Shown here: in pieces, positions 11,624 to 21,531 of the stretch
Layout of the letters: the number at the start of each line of letters is the position of its first letter
How positions within the stretch are numbered: position 1 is the first letter of the stretch
Origin: Coniochaeta sp. PMI_546
Lineage: Eukaryota > Ascomycota > Sordariomycetes > Coniochaetales > Coniochaetaceae
Assembly: GCA_021432605.1 (NCBI GenBank)
Contig: MU271153.1
Location: 620,001-684,000, forward strand
DNA length: 64,000 bases
Direction: 5' to 3'
Program-made: the position numbers and the translations under genes
The notes under the pieces: model-generated
Seen by the model: the letters and a program-made list of their open reading frames with translations, nothing else
The model's database searches: none
What the model was told of the DNA's origin: nothing

Positions 11624-12066
11624 AGAGATCATGATAATGTGGTCGAAAACGGACAGCTCCAATTGCGGCGGACGGTTATTGGCGGTTGTCTTGGGCACAT
11701 GCTTTTTTCGGATGGCCGGCGTTCGAGATGCGGCTGGACCGATGCGTTATTCATCGCCCAGCAGAGCAAAGCATCTCGAGAGGACGGGCGGGTGGAGATA
11801 TTGGATTGCAAGGAAGAAAAAGCACTGTGTAAATGCTTGGAAAGGTTGGATTTTTTGTCGATACCCCTTGGTTTTTTGGATGGACGAAGTCAAGTTGAGC
11901 AGCTCCTTGATAAGTTTTTGGTTGGGCGAAGCTGTAATTAGTACCAAAGGTGTACTACACTGGAAGTGCACAATCAATCAACGGATGTGTGACATCCCAT
12001 GAAGAAACACCCGCGAGCTCATTACATTTCCCAGTTCAAGTTGAATTCCAGTCCCGGCCCGGTCCA
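11624..12066. other. intergenic, no supported gene
   Basis: 3' flanks of the two neighbouring genes. Overlapping 60-130-codon ORFs here have no recognisable content. Confidence 0.4.
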
Positions 12067-12423
12067 TCATGCACACGATAACCACCCAGCCGAGGCAGCC
12101 ATAACAAACGACAAGACACCGAACTTCACCTGCCTGCCCTTTCTCAGCTGTTGCACGATACCAATTCCCTGGAAGACCCCACAGAGAAGCACCGCTACCG
12201 TCCGCGGCCACCCGCCCAAGAAGAGAACCAGCGTGCCTAGTGTCACGTCCACGAACGGGATGAGGCGCGTAGACTCGTCGTCTGGCGCATGGTCGATCTG
12301 ATAGCGGTAGAAGGCAGGAGTATAGCGGCCGTGGGTGAATCGGCTGAAGCCACCGAGGTAACAGAGCGCCACGAGGTACAGCCTAGGTATTTCTCTGATA
12401 GGCAGGAAGTTCAATCGCTCCAT
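12067..12423 (-). CDS. small four-helix membrane protein, unknown function
   Basis: An intronless 118-residue ORF. It starts MERLNFLPIREIPRLYLV and has four hydrophobic segments: LYLVALCYLGGF; LIPFVDVTLGTLVLFLGGW; RTVAVLLCGVFQGIGIV; and VKFGVLSFVMAASAGWL. Between the first two lies a polar loop with an RYQIDHAPDDESTR stretch. The size and four-helix layout recall the DoxX/SURF4-like superfamily of small fungal membrane proteins, but this is a guess from topology only. Clean hydrophobic periodicity and a single uninterrupted frame argue that it is a real gene. Confidence 0.6.
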   Translation of the reverse strand: MERLNFLPIREIPRLYLVALCYLGGFSRFTHGRYTPAFYRYQIDHAPDDESTRLIPFVDVTLGTLVLFLGGWPRTVAVLLCGVFQGIGIVQQLRKGRQVKFGVLSFVMAASAGWLSCA

Positions 12424-13036
12424 CCTTGCGGATCCTCGCGGCTGGCTGGGTGGTGTATTTCAAGAGAGAAGAGAACACAGAATAATATTATTATTTTACC
12501 AAAAAAAATCCCAGGTAAAAGTGAAGATTACACGACAGGAACAACGCAGGCTCGAGACTAACACAATATTGACACATCAAAGGATGACGTGAGCTGTCAT
12601 ATTGGGGGCTCAAAGCCGATTACAGGTGAGTGTTCACCATCACGGCCGCCCGGAGTATAGCAGAGCTACCCTTGAGCTCTACTGGGTCGACCCTGCCCCC
12701 AAATAAGTGGGACATGGTATGTACAGTACCACCACTCTGTACTTGCCAGCTTGAAATTTGAACTTGAACTTGAACTTGAACCCAACTCCAATTGATACGA
12801 AACCTATCCAGGCAAAGGCAGCTTTGTGCTCGTAGCCTTCTGAAAATATCTATTCTACAGTAAACCGTCTGGAGTAGCTGTGGTCACTCTGGCTGCTGCA
12901 ACATGCACCACTGCCAGGCGCGTCATCGCGCACGGCTCCCAATCTTTGTCATAGCAGCGCCGGGCCCCAAGAAAACGAGAAAACCTCCCTCTGTATCCCG
13001 ACCCCCCCTTTCTCTTCTGCGGCAAAACAAAACATC
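12424..13036. other. intergenic with a TTGAAC hexamer repeat
   Basis: Contains about four tandem copies of the hexamer TTGAAC/CTTGAA at 12756-12781. Otherwise only flanking sequence is seen. Confidence 0.5.
12756..12781. repeat. (TTGAAC)n tandem hexamer
   Basis: About four tandem copies with a slightly diverged first unit, in noncoding DNA. Confidence 0.75.
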
Positions 13037-13723
13037 TCAGACCTTCTTGGCATGCTTCTTGTGGCTCCCCGGCACAGTCCTCACAGCAATAGTGTAATTC
13101 TGCCCCGTCTGCGCAACAGCATGCACCACCACATCGACGCCAAACGGCCACTGCTCCCCGAGCTCCTTCTGCTCGTCGTACTGCGCGAACTCGGACCGGT
13201 CCCCGCTGAGCATCTGCTTGGCCGCCTCCAGCGCGTCGCGCCGGTGCACGTACACGCCCTCGATCTCGGTCGTCTGCAGGCCGCCGCTCCTGTCCTGGTC
13301 GTAGTCGACCCGCGTCTGGATCACGTAGTGCAGGTGGGCCGACCCGGTGGGCAGCTTGGGCGTCTCCCCCGGCCCGCCGGCGGGGAGGTTCTCCGTGTTG
13401 GTCGTCGTGTCGAGCCGGACCTGGAACTCCTGCCCAGCCGGCGCCTTGGCGTACACGATGACGCCGTCGCCGTACTTCCAGTCCTCGGCCGTCGAGGGCG
13501 TCCGCACGGCGTACTCGGCGAAGTCGTCCGGCTTGTAGTTCAGCTTTTCCAGCGCGTGGGCGGCGAACTCCTTTGCTGCCGGCAGGGACACGTGGGTTCC
13601 GAGCGGGAACGTCGACCGTGTGTAGCCTGATGTGTCATCGTGGAAGTCGACGACGGTGAGGAGCGTGTGGTACAGCTGGTCAGGCACCTCGCTGGTCACT
13701 TCTTGGTCTGTCTTGCTGACCAT
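13037..13723 (-). CDS. conserved-looking hypothetical protein, 228 residues
   Basis: An intronless GC-rich ORF with strong third-position G/C use, a mark of a real gene here. The protein is soluble, with no signal peptide or membrane helix. It has an N-terminal DQLYHTLLTVVDFHDD, a central VIVYAKAPAGQEFQVRLDT, and a repeat-like second unit HYVIQTRVDYDQDRSGG followed by TEIEGVYVHRRDALEAAKQM, ending VVVHAVAQTGQNYTIAVRT and a Lys/His-rich tail. The two halves both look like beta strands followed by an A/L/E-rich helix, hinting at an internal duplication. I do not recognise the family. A TTG/TTC trinucleotide tract (13722-13756) lies directly upstream, in the likely 5' UTR. Confidence 0.7.
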   Translation of the reverse strand: MVSKTDQEVTSEVPDQLYHTLLTVVDFHDDTSGYTRSTFPLGTHVSLPAAKEFAAHALEKLNYKPDDFAEYAVRTPSTAEDWKYGDGVIVYAKAPAGQEFQVRLDTTTNTENLPAGGPGETPKLPTGSAHLHYVIQTRVDYDQDRSGGLQTTEIEGVYVHRRDALEAAKQMLSGDRSEFAQYDEQKELGEQWPFGVDVVVHAVAQTGQNYTIAVRTVPGSHKKHAKKV

Positions 13724-13757
13724 TGTTGTTGTTGTTGTTCTTCTTCTTGTTGTTGTT
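13722..13757. repeat. TTG/TTC trinucleotide tract
   Basis: Lies just upstream of the minus-strand start codon at 13723, so probably transcribed as CAA/GAA repeats in a 5' UTR. Confidence 0.75.
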
Positions 13758-14826
13758 TCTCTTGACCGCAGTCCCCAAAGCGGTATGGTGTTTGCTTGGT
13801 TAAGTGACTTTATGGGAAAAGGTATTATTGTTTTTCTCGTCTCGTCTCGTTTGAGCTATTGGATGCTAGGACTGGTTGGGATCGGACGAGGCCTTCATAT
13901 ACGCTCACTAGCCCCGTCGGCACTTCTAGCCGGATCACGAGTGTGACCACCGACTTGCTTACATGCGGCTGTTTGGAATGCCAGATGGTGGGTGTGCTGC
14001 GTGATCTTGGTGCTATCCTGTCGCTCTGTCTCCTGAGCTCCCTGTCCACATTGAGTGGGGATCCAAGTGACGTGAAATGGCGGGATTCAGCATGCATATG
14101 TTCTTCGGGCTGTTAGTGCCCTGGTAGGGCGCTCTAGAAGGTCGGCCAGTGTCACGACCTGGTGTTTGGTTGGCCGATTGTATTCTTGAAGACATCGTAT
14201 CGTCCCATAATTCGCCATCATCATCAGGAGTTTAGGTTTACTGCAGATGCATGATGGGTCGAAGTGGTGTGATTGCCATCTTGGACCGAACCTTCCGTCT
14301 TCTCCATATTGGTGAACAAAAACACCATGCAGCCCGTTGCCGCATCACGCCACCCGTCAGATCTCCTGAGATCTGTTCCCCGCCTCAACTCCGCATGCAA
14401 CTGATGTTGCCAAACATGAATCGCATTGCCAGTACTGCCCTTGAATGAGGGCAAAGGAGCATCCCAGTGTATGCCGCGGCTCTGAACCGAAGTGCATGAT
14501 TCATCCCGTGATTGTGGATGGGCTGACGCCGGCATGAGGACTGATCTGTGTCGACCACATCCATCTTTCATGACATACTTATCGACAAGAACCCGTACCC
14601 ACGACGACTCGGGGAGTACTTGGTGTCAACACTTGTTCCACAATTTATCACAGCCACTCCGACATTTGACTTTGAGGACATCAAACTGGCATCCTCCAAG
14701 CTTCAATCCAGGAGTCCCACTGGCGACCAGCTTGGTGTAAACCCAATCGACTTCTCTTACCTAACACTTGAGTCCGTTCTAGATCCCCAGAGCTTCATTG
14801 TCCCGACCGAACAGACCTCACGCACC
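13724..14826. other. intergenic: upstream regions of the 228-residue protein gene and hsp30
   Basis: Starts with a TTG/TTC microsatellite tract. The last 279 nt (14548-14826) are open in frame with hsp30 but are probably its 5' UTR (see that entry). A TTCTAGA at 14777-14783 resembles part of a heat-shock element but is too close to the ATG to be relied on. Confidence 0.4.
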
Positions 14827-15588
14827 ATGTCGGCCTACTTCACAACGCACCACTTCTCCCCCCACTGGACGACTCCTCGCCATGTCCAGGACGCGGAAGC
14901 CCAGCTACCTCACCCCCCACCGATCACGACGACAACCATCACGGCGCCGTCTATCGCGCCCCCGGAGTCCATTCCTACCAGCCCTACCACAACCTCTCCC
15001 CATCGCCATCTCACGCTGGACACCCTCGCCCACCTCCTGCACGACTTCCACGTCCAGAGCAGCAAGACTGGCGACAGGGACCCCGTCACACATCGCACCG
15101 TCGCCCGCCCCCACTTCGACCTCCTCGAAAACAAGACCCTGTACGCCATCTATGGGGAGCTCGCCGGCCTAGGACGGCAAGACGTCAATGTCGAGGTGAA
15201 CGACCACCTCTTCACCATCACCATCGCCGGACACCTGAAGCGCCTGACGCCACCCACCCGTCCGGAGCTCGGCGTAGCGGACGACGTGGGCGTGGTGCAT
15301 CGCGACGCAGGCGAGAACTCCGCCAAAGCCGGTGACGGGCCCGAAGCCGGTGCAGCGGCCAAGACGAGCGAGGACGCGACGACGGAGAAGGTGCCGGACC
15401 AGGACGTCCACTGGCACGTCACCGAGCGCAAGGTCGGGGAGTTCCGCCGGGCGTTTCAATTCCCCATCGAGAGCGTCGATATGAGCGCCGTGAGCGCGTC
15501 GATGAGTAATGGCCTGCTGTGCGTTACGGTGCCTAAGAAGGTCGTCGAGAAGAAAGGGGGCGAGGCGAGGAAGGTCGAGGTCGCCTGA
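14827..15588 (+). CDS. hsp30: Hsp30-type small heat-shock protein (alpha-crystallin/Hsp20)
   Basis: 253 residues from the ATG at 14827, in a near-ideal context (CGCACCATGTCG). ATP-independent chaperones of this family hold unfolding proteins during heat stress. The start MSAYFTTHHFSP and a disordered Thr/Pro-rich N-terminus precede the alpha-crystallin domain: ARPHFDLLENKTLYAIYGEL, then GRQDVNVEVNDHLFTITIAG. A charged insert of about 60 residues (Ala/Glu/Asp-rich) follows, then WHVTERKVGEFRRAFQFP and the closing strands SASMSNGLLCVTVPKK. The insert between the two domain halves is typical of filamentous fungal Hsp30. The reading frame is open upstream to an ATG at 14548, but those 93 codons have no family similarity, so the downstream ATG is preferred. 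No intron. Confidence 0.88.
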   Translation: MSAYFTTHHFSPHWTTPRHVQDAEAQLPHPPPITTTTITAPSIAPPESIPTSPTTTSPHRHLTLDTLAHLLHDFHVQSSKTGDRDPVTHRTVARPHFDLLENKTLYAIYGELAGLGRQDVNVEVNDHLFTITIAGHLKRLTPPTRPELGVADDVGVVHRDAGENSAKAGDGPEAGAAAKTSEDATTEKVPDQDVHWHVTERKVGEFRRAFQFPIESVDMSAVSASMSNGLLCVTVPKKVVEKKGGEARKVEVA

Positions 15589-16133
15589 GCGTGCGGTACT
15601 TGTCTTGGCAGGGAAATTGGCGTGGGAGGGAGGGAAAACCCCCTTTTTAGGCTGGAGTCTATACCTATTTCGTTTCTTCGCGTGTGCGATCGCTGCGCCT
15701 CGAGCTTTCTGTTGACGGTAGTTTTGATTCGTAGCATGTGGGACGGGCGAACTTGCGGCTCAAATCCATTTTTTGTGATAGGGGCGGGCGACATCTAGTT
15801 TATCACCTTGTGCGCAGGGGGAGATTTGTCGGCATTGACATGGAAGGATGAGGCAGCTCAGGCAGGTTGGAAAGCGAGCAGACAATACCCTGGGGACTTT
15901 TAATAGTGATAGGACCGACTGGTAATCTGCATAGGTCCAAAGCTACAGTTTCGGGCCTCACTCTTTCGTATACATGTCGTGACAGGTTCTATGGTCTACA
16001 TAGTAGTTGAGACAATGCCGATCTACAATCCAGCAGGTGGAAGCTAGTATAAAGACGCCAACTGGTCCTTGCATAACCATGACGCCTTGCCAGCCTTAAC
16101 TCCTTTTCGCCCAGTGGCACAAGATCTCGGGCT
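15589..16133. other. convergent 3' flanks, no gene seen
   Basis: Between the hsp30 stop and the end of the DUF4470 pseudogene. No supported feature. Confidence 0.5.
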
Positions 16134-19007
16134 CTACTGATCCCAAGTCCGCAGTAACCTGACGTCCTTGACACTCACACCCTGCGTAACTCGTTCCCAG
16201 GTATCAGTCCTCCAGATAAACACCTTCCAGTCACCACCCATCATCTCCCGCATGGTATCCGCCCTGCACCAAAAAGACGCCGTCCGTGTATCAGTCACAA
16301 ACTCGAAGGTGGAAAACACATGCACACCACGATGTTTTATATCCCTCGCCCGCTCAGATGTATCGCCCGCCTCGTCATCCAGCAAGAAGCGCCTCATACG
16401 CCCCATACCGGGGATGTCTCCGGCCTGGGAGTCCCAGAAGAGCAGCACGAAATGAGGAATGCGCGTCTGCTCTTCTAAAAACTTGGGGAACGAAACGCTG
16501 TATTCGGCAATGCCCCTTGGCTGAGCCAGAGCGCCGGGCGGAGCAATGAACCCGAACGGCAGCAGTCGACCCCAGATGCTTAGCAGAGTCGTAAACTCGG
16601 CCCTCCAAGGGGCGACAGTCATCTTGATGGCAGGGTGGACGGCATCGACATCCGCTTCGCTGGTCGCTATTTGGCGCGGGGCGCGAGCCGTCGTAAGAAT
16701 CTCGCCCTCTTGTTTGTCGCCACACAAGGCCGCAAGCACGGCAGATAGCAGTGGCTAGGGTAGCCGCGTTCCGACAGCTGGGAGACCAAGCGCAGGAAGG
16801 CGGTCAGGTTGAGCGGGGCGTGGACAGGACGGTCGCTGAACCTCTCGCGTGGGTAGGGGAGACAGATCTTGAGGAAGTGGGCGTACAGCCACTTTTCGAG
16901 CGCCGGACGAGGGAGCAGATTTTTATCGGTAAGCTTCCTCGCCGGTGCTCTATCCCACACCATGTAGCCTTCGCGCATGAAGCCCCCTGGCCCTTTGGGG
17001 GCGCCATCATTGGCCCTGCGGGTGAGGGAGAAGTGATCCGTGATGCGCTTGCTGTTGTGCAGAAGAGGTATTCGGCCTGGAAGTGGCTATGACTGCTGAA
17101 CATGGGCGGATTGAGCAGGACAATGAATCGCAGATTCGACGATCTGTCTTCGCGTAGAAGGGGGCGCCCGTACATGGCGGCAGTGAGTAGTCCTCCGACG
17201 TAATCGCTGTCCCAGTTAGTTTGTGCAGAAAAGCTTATGATAGTAAACTTACGGAATATTGCTCATATGTATACGATCATATTTGCGCGGGAATTTCGAG
17301 GGATCGATGCCTCCGGATGGCTTAGACCGGGCCTCGAGGCAGTCCCAGCGAATACGCTCCATGACGTCGCTCATCTCGCCGACCAAGGCCTCGATCTTCA
17401 TGCGCTCCGAAAGCGTGACTAGAGCCATCGAAACCCCATCGAAGAACTTGCCCACGGCATCTAACACTGTCGTTCCTGTGCCGAATGTTGGCAGCTTGAC
17501 TGCAAGCTCAATTGGGTCCGATTCCATTGCCGGGACCATGTCCTCAACGGTTGCACTGTGAAGCCAGGGCTCCTGTTCGGCCCGGGTTCTTTCACTATAG
17601 TCTACGTCGATAAGCGTGGGGTTTGTCACCCAGTTGGCGTCAATATGATCGCCGAGCTCCTTGATGGCATCCCTGGAGCCCTTCTCGTATCGCATCATCA
17701 GTGGAACCAGTGCCGAGTCACGGCGCTCAGCGAAACCTCTAGAAGGAAGCAGGACTGTCAAGTCGTCTAAAGACTTCCGGTCTTGCTCCATACCCTGAGG
17801 GGTGCTGACCAGAAGTCGACCAAGCATGGCTTTCTGCTGTTCTCTGTTCATCTCTAGCCTGTCACCTACCGCCTTTCTGACGGTCTTGGCGCGGTAGCAA
17901 GGTGCTTCCAGGGGTCCTTGCCATTGTCTCAAGCAACGTACCACCTGCTTCGCGGTAGCAGCAGGCACAAACAGCCAGTCAAAAAGAGGCTCACCTGCCT
18001 CAAGGGAGTCGATGAGGCCTTTGATTTGCGTCTGAAGCTTCTCGTTCACGGCGGCTGGAATGACATGGCCGACGTAGAGGTAGGCCATAACCGTAGGGGC
18101 GTCCTCAATGCCGGGTGTTTTTCTCATCTTCATTATTGCGTACACGAGTAGCATGTCGATGAAAATCAGAGTCCTTGCCAAAGCCGCCGGTTTGAGATCC
18201 AGGATGGTGATATGGAGGTTCTTGCACACTTTCGTCCTTCCCATCATCTCATTCACCTGCATGGTGAGAAGTGTTGTGAAGAGGTGGCGGGCATCGCCAC
18301 TGCCGCAGAACATGAAGGACAGGGAATCCCCAGCCGAGGAGGATTGTTCCAACTCATGATCGTACAGAGATTGAAATTCATCGTGGCCGATTGCGTAGTA
18401 CTCTGCTACGTCCTGCCTGCATCAAGTCAGCACATGGGTGGCCAGCATGGACATCACGCATGGAACTCACAGGTGGGCCTTATAACGAGGTAGACGATCG
18501 ATGACCGAGTTCGATGGACGATGTTATCTTTGGAAGAGTCCAATGATTTCCAATCAACGAGGGCATCTAGGGTATGATTGACAGAGTTCTTCAGTTCCTG
18601 GTCCGAAAGCAGCGGTATGACCTCTCTGGCCTTGTCAAACTGGCCCACGTGCATGTAGCATTTTACGAGGCGAGCGTAGAGGGCCTTCTCTCGACGGTTA
18701 GCTGCTTCGTCGATTGTCCTGTGCTTGGCCAAGTTCAGAGCATCCTCAATGTACCGAATGGACTCAGAGTAGTTGCCCTGCTCAAACTTGACGCTGGACT
18801 AGTTTGAGCGAGGCGTTGGGTCGCCCGACGCTAGAGATGCTGCCACATTGTACTGATCCTCGGCTAGCAGAGAGGGAATAAGCCAACATGATATCTTCGC
18901 AGAGGCCCAATGTGTGCTCACTCACCTCCCCTCAGGTTACCCTGCTTGTATAGCTCATTTCCGCGCTGCCTGGCCTCTTCAGCACGCTTCAAATCATCTG
19001 GCACCAT
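16134..19007 (-). pseudogene. DUF4470/TPR-type fungal protein gene, disrupted
   Basis: Exons on the minus strand can be traced as 19007-18926, 18863-18471, 18416-17253 and 17206-16134, with three clean GT-AG introns of 62, 54 and 46 nt. The start, VPDDLKRAEEARQRGNELYK, and the SNxSSVKFEQGNY region form a TPR-like N-terminus. Then comes the DUF4470 core: DVAEYYAIGHDEFQSLYDHE, SFMFCGSGDARHLFTTLL, KNLHITILDLKPAALAR. The C-terminal part follows (NIPDYVGGLLTAAMYGRP, HSKRITDHFSLTRRANDGAP, then HFVLLFWDSQAGD). The frame is broken four times: a TAG at 18801-18799 where the family has Leu; and single-base-loss frameshifts near 18520, near 17062-17068 and near 16748-16751. Each frameshift is bridged exactly by adding one base. 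Function of the family is unknown. Because the rest is well preserved, loss looks recent; assembly error is the alternative. Confidence 0.8.
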
Positions 19008-19494
19008 CTTGTCCGATCCCGTGCTGCGAACATGGAAGAATGGGACACTACCGAGGCCTAGAAATAGTCCTTGATGAGATGGTAAAAGAGAGGCAAAGAT
19101 AAGATCGAAGTTGCGGTCAGACCCAGGTGTAGATCAGCCCCTGATCTCGATGGGTGTCCCTTGGCAATATTGACGAACGCGAAGCGCCCCATTTTATTCC
19201 AGTTACCAGGCCTTCGGAAGCGCACGGTGCACATGGGATCCGCTGAACTTTGGATGGGGACAAGACTATTTAGGGAGTTTCTTCTAATCACATTTCTATC
19301 AACCATGTCCTACACAAACAAGAATCGTCGCTTCGAGATGCGGAAAATAGCAATGCTTGCAGACTGGTATCGCGCCTCTGCGTATCATTCAAGGGTCGGC
19401 ATCGAAGTTCGACGGATTGGCGGAAGCGGCGATCACTCTTTGACCAAGCCACTCTCCGTGATTGTCATCGAGATTTCTTGGAATGACCCTCAGA
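19008..19494. other. intergenic, no supported gene
   Basis: Upstream flank of the DUF4470 pseudogene and 3' flank of the dehydrogenase. ORFs of up to 115 codons have no signature. Confidence 0.4.
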
Positions 19495-20689
19495 TTAATC
19501 CAACTTGAATTTCTGGCCCACGAGCTCCTCGCTCAAATGCCACAGCCTCTCCGCAAGCTTGGGATCGGAGGCGTGCGGAGCAGGTTCTTCGATCTGGCAG
19601 TCCTTCAAGTACAGCCCCTTGATGTCTATCACGGAACATCAGTTTCCCCCTTTCACCGTGGTCAAGGTAGGACGCTGTGCTTACCGTTCAGTGCAGGATC
19701 AGTAGCTGCAACCAGAGTCGTGGAAGAGCCCTCGTCAGGCGTACCCCAATACGGGATTATCTTCTTGAATGTCTCCTCCAGCTCATCGTCTTGACTCCGT
19801 CCTAGCTCGGTGACAACACCTACAATGAGGTCAGCCATGACACCCTACATCAAGACAAGCGGGGACACCTACTTCCGGGATGTACGACATATGATGCGAT
19901 ACCACGACTGCGCAAGTGGTCCTGGAGATACTTTGTGAATAGTATGTTGCCGGTCTTGGATTGGGCATACGCGACAATACCGTTGTATCCGTTGTTCTCT
20001 CTGGCGAAAGCACCAAACAATGGCTTAACGTGATCCTCCTCTGGTGGCACCTCCTTCCCCTCGAGATTGTAGTCGCTGAAGCGGATAGGTGACAGTCTGT
20101 GCCCAGCGCTCGAGAGGCTGACGATACGGGTGGCTCCTGGGGTCGCCTTCTCGGCCGCCTTCAGCAACAGCGGCAGGAGGAGGTTTGTAAACAGAAATGG
20201 TCCAATGTGGTTCGTACCGAACTGCAGCTCCAGTCCGTCCGGAGTCAATGTGCGCTCATATATCGTCAAGCCGGCATTGTTGACGAGGATGTCGAGAGTG
20301 TCGGTCAACTGCTTGACCGAGTCTGCCGCTTCACGGATATTCTTCTGCGACGATAGGTCCAGTTTCACAATCTCGACCTTCACGTCTGGATAGGAGGTTG
20401 CGATCTCGTTTGCCACGCTTTCCAGCTTCTCTTTTGTTCTCGACGCTAGTATGAGCAGATTCGGTTGCTGTGAAGCAAAAGCCAGAGCAGTGGCACCGCC
20501 AATGCCACCTGGACCAACTCCTGTGATCAACACTGACAATATGCAGTCTGGTTAGAGAGTGTTGTGGGATGCAGGTGGTGGTGGTGGTGGTGGTGGCCGC
20601 TTACCGTTCTTCCCCCTGATCTGGTTTCCAAAGGTCTTGGCAACCTCTAGGCCCGAGGTGCGGTCGTTGAACTGAGGGTTAGAAGTCAT
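19495..20689 (-). CDS. short-chain dehydrogenase/reductase (retinol-dehydrogenase-like)
   Basis: Four exons: 20689-20605, 20532-19873, 19819-19685, 19625-19495. They total 1011 nt, 336 residues. NAD(P)-dependent oxidoreductase of the classical SDR superfamily. The cofactor motif TGVGPGGIGG lies around residues 32-41, NNAG at about 113-116, the catalytic Ser in SLSSAG near 167-170, and the catalytic YAQSK at about 217-221. After the core, VVHPG is spliced to SVVTELGRS, the usual SDR PG-x(n)-T region. The C-terminus, LKDCQIEEPAPHASDPKLAE then LWHLSEELV, is typical of fungal WW-domain-oxidoreductase/retinol-dehydrogenase-like SDRs, whose tails read 'DCQ...A.A.DP..A..LW..SE'. Substrate is unknown. 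Intron 1 contains a GGT/GTG trinucleotide repeat. It shares an 842-bp promoter region with the FAD monooxygenase. Confidence 0.9.
20574..20596. repeat. (GGT)n trinucleotide repeat within an intron
   Basis: Lies inside the first intron of the dehydrogenase at 19495-20689, so length changes would not alter the protein. Confidence 0.8.
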
Positions 20690-21531
20690 GTTGCCCCTGA
20701 GACTCCGTGCTGTTTACAGAACTGCTGCGAGGGTGGTATGCTTTGGGAGAACGACTACGATGTTTACGTCACACTAGGAGCACAGGCAACGAAGTCAGTG
20801 GTGCTAGGTAAGATAAGGTCGTCAACGTCAACATCATTCTAGATCTGCCTTACACCCTAGTCTCAACCATGCACCAGCAAGATGGGTCAATATATTGACC
20901 CGAATCTAGATGTGTCTCGATTGCCGCGAGCTGGGAAAGGGGGTGGTGCGTTCGGATCACGGCCAACTTCGGGGTTAACAACAAGCTAGCAGCCCACCAC
21001 ACGACGGGTAGGGAGGAAATCGTCACCCTAGCTCCTGGGCGTTGGAGAACCCTCTTCATCTCGGAGTACAGAAGTTGAGAGTCGAACTCCAACTGATATG
21101 CAACTACTTTAGCCAACTAGCTGGATACGACTTTAGGTTGGCCTCGGCGCTACCCCGCATGGGGGTGGTGTGCTCGATATTACTTACCGAACATCGCGAC
21201 TTAACGGCAAATATGCATCGCCTCGATGCCCTTTACCCCGCGTGCCAATGGCTTCAGATGGGCAGAGACGGCAGTTAATCGGTCATTTTACAGGGACCCG
21301 TCCTCGGGGGGTCCCGATGTCTAGATCTGTCATACATAGCATACATACCATAGGAAGACGGCTTGCCAACAAAAGCGCGAGGGCACCATCTCGGTATTTC
21401 AACGCCTGCCGTATTGCTTGCTGTATGCACACGTTGCAGGTTACCCCTACCTACCTACGTACTCTATAATCACAAGCTAGCAACATAGGAGAGAAGAATC
21501 AAAGGTGGTACTGCCCAGGGAACCATTTGAT
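20690..21531. promoter_or_regulatory. shared divergent upstream region of SDR and FAD monooxygenase
   Basis: The two genes diverge from this 842-bp stretch, so co-regulation is possible. An ACCTACCTACGTAC motif lies near 21448-21461. No specific operator can be named. Confidence 0.4.

Noticed and set aside
18799-18925. Using an AG at 18799 as an acceptor to splice out the TAG in the DUF4470 gene.
   Set aside because: It would remove the conserved part YNVAASLASGDPTPRSN of the TPR-like repeat and does not explain the three later frameshifts.
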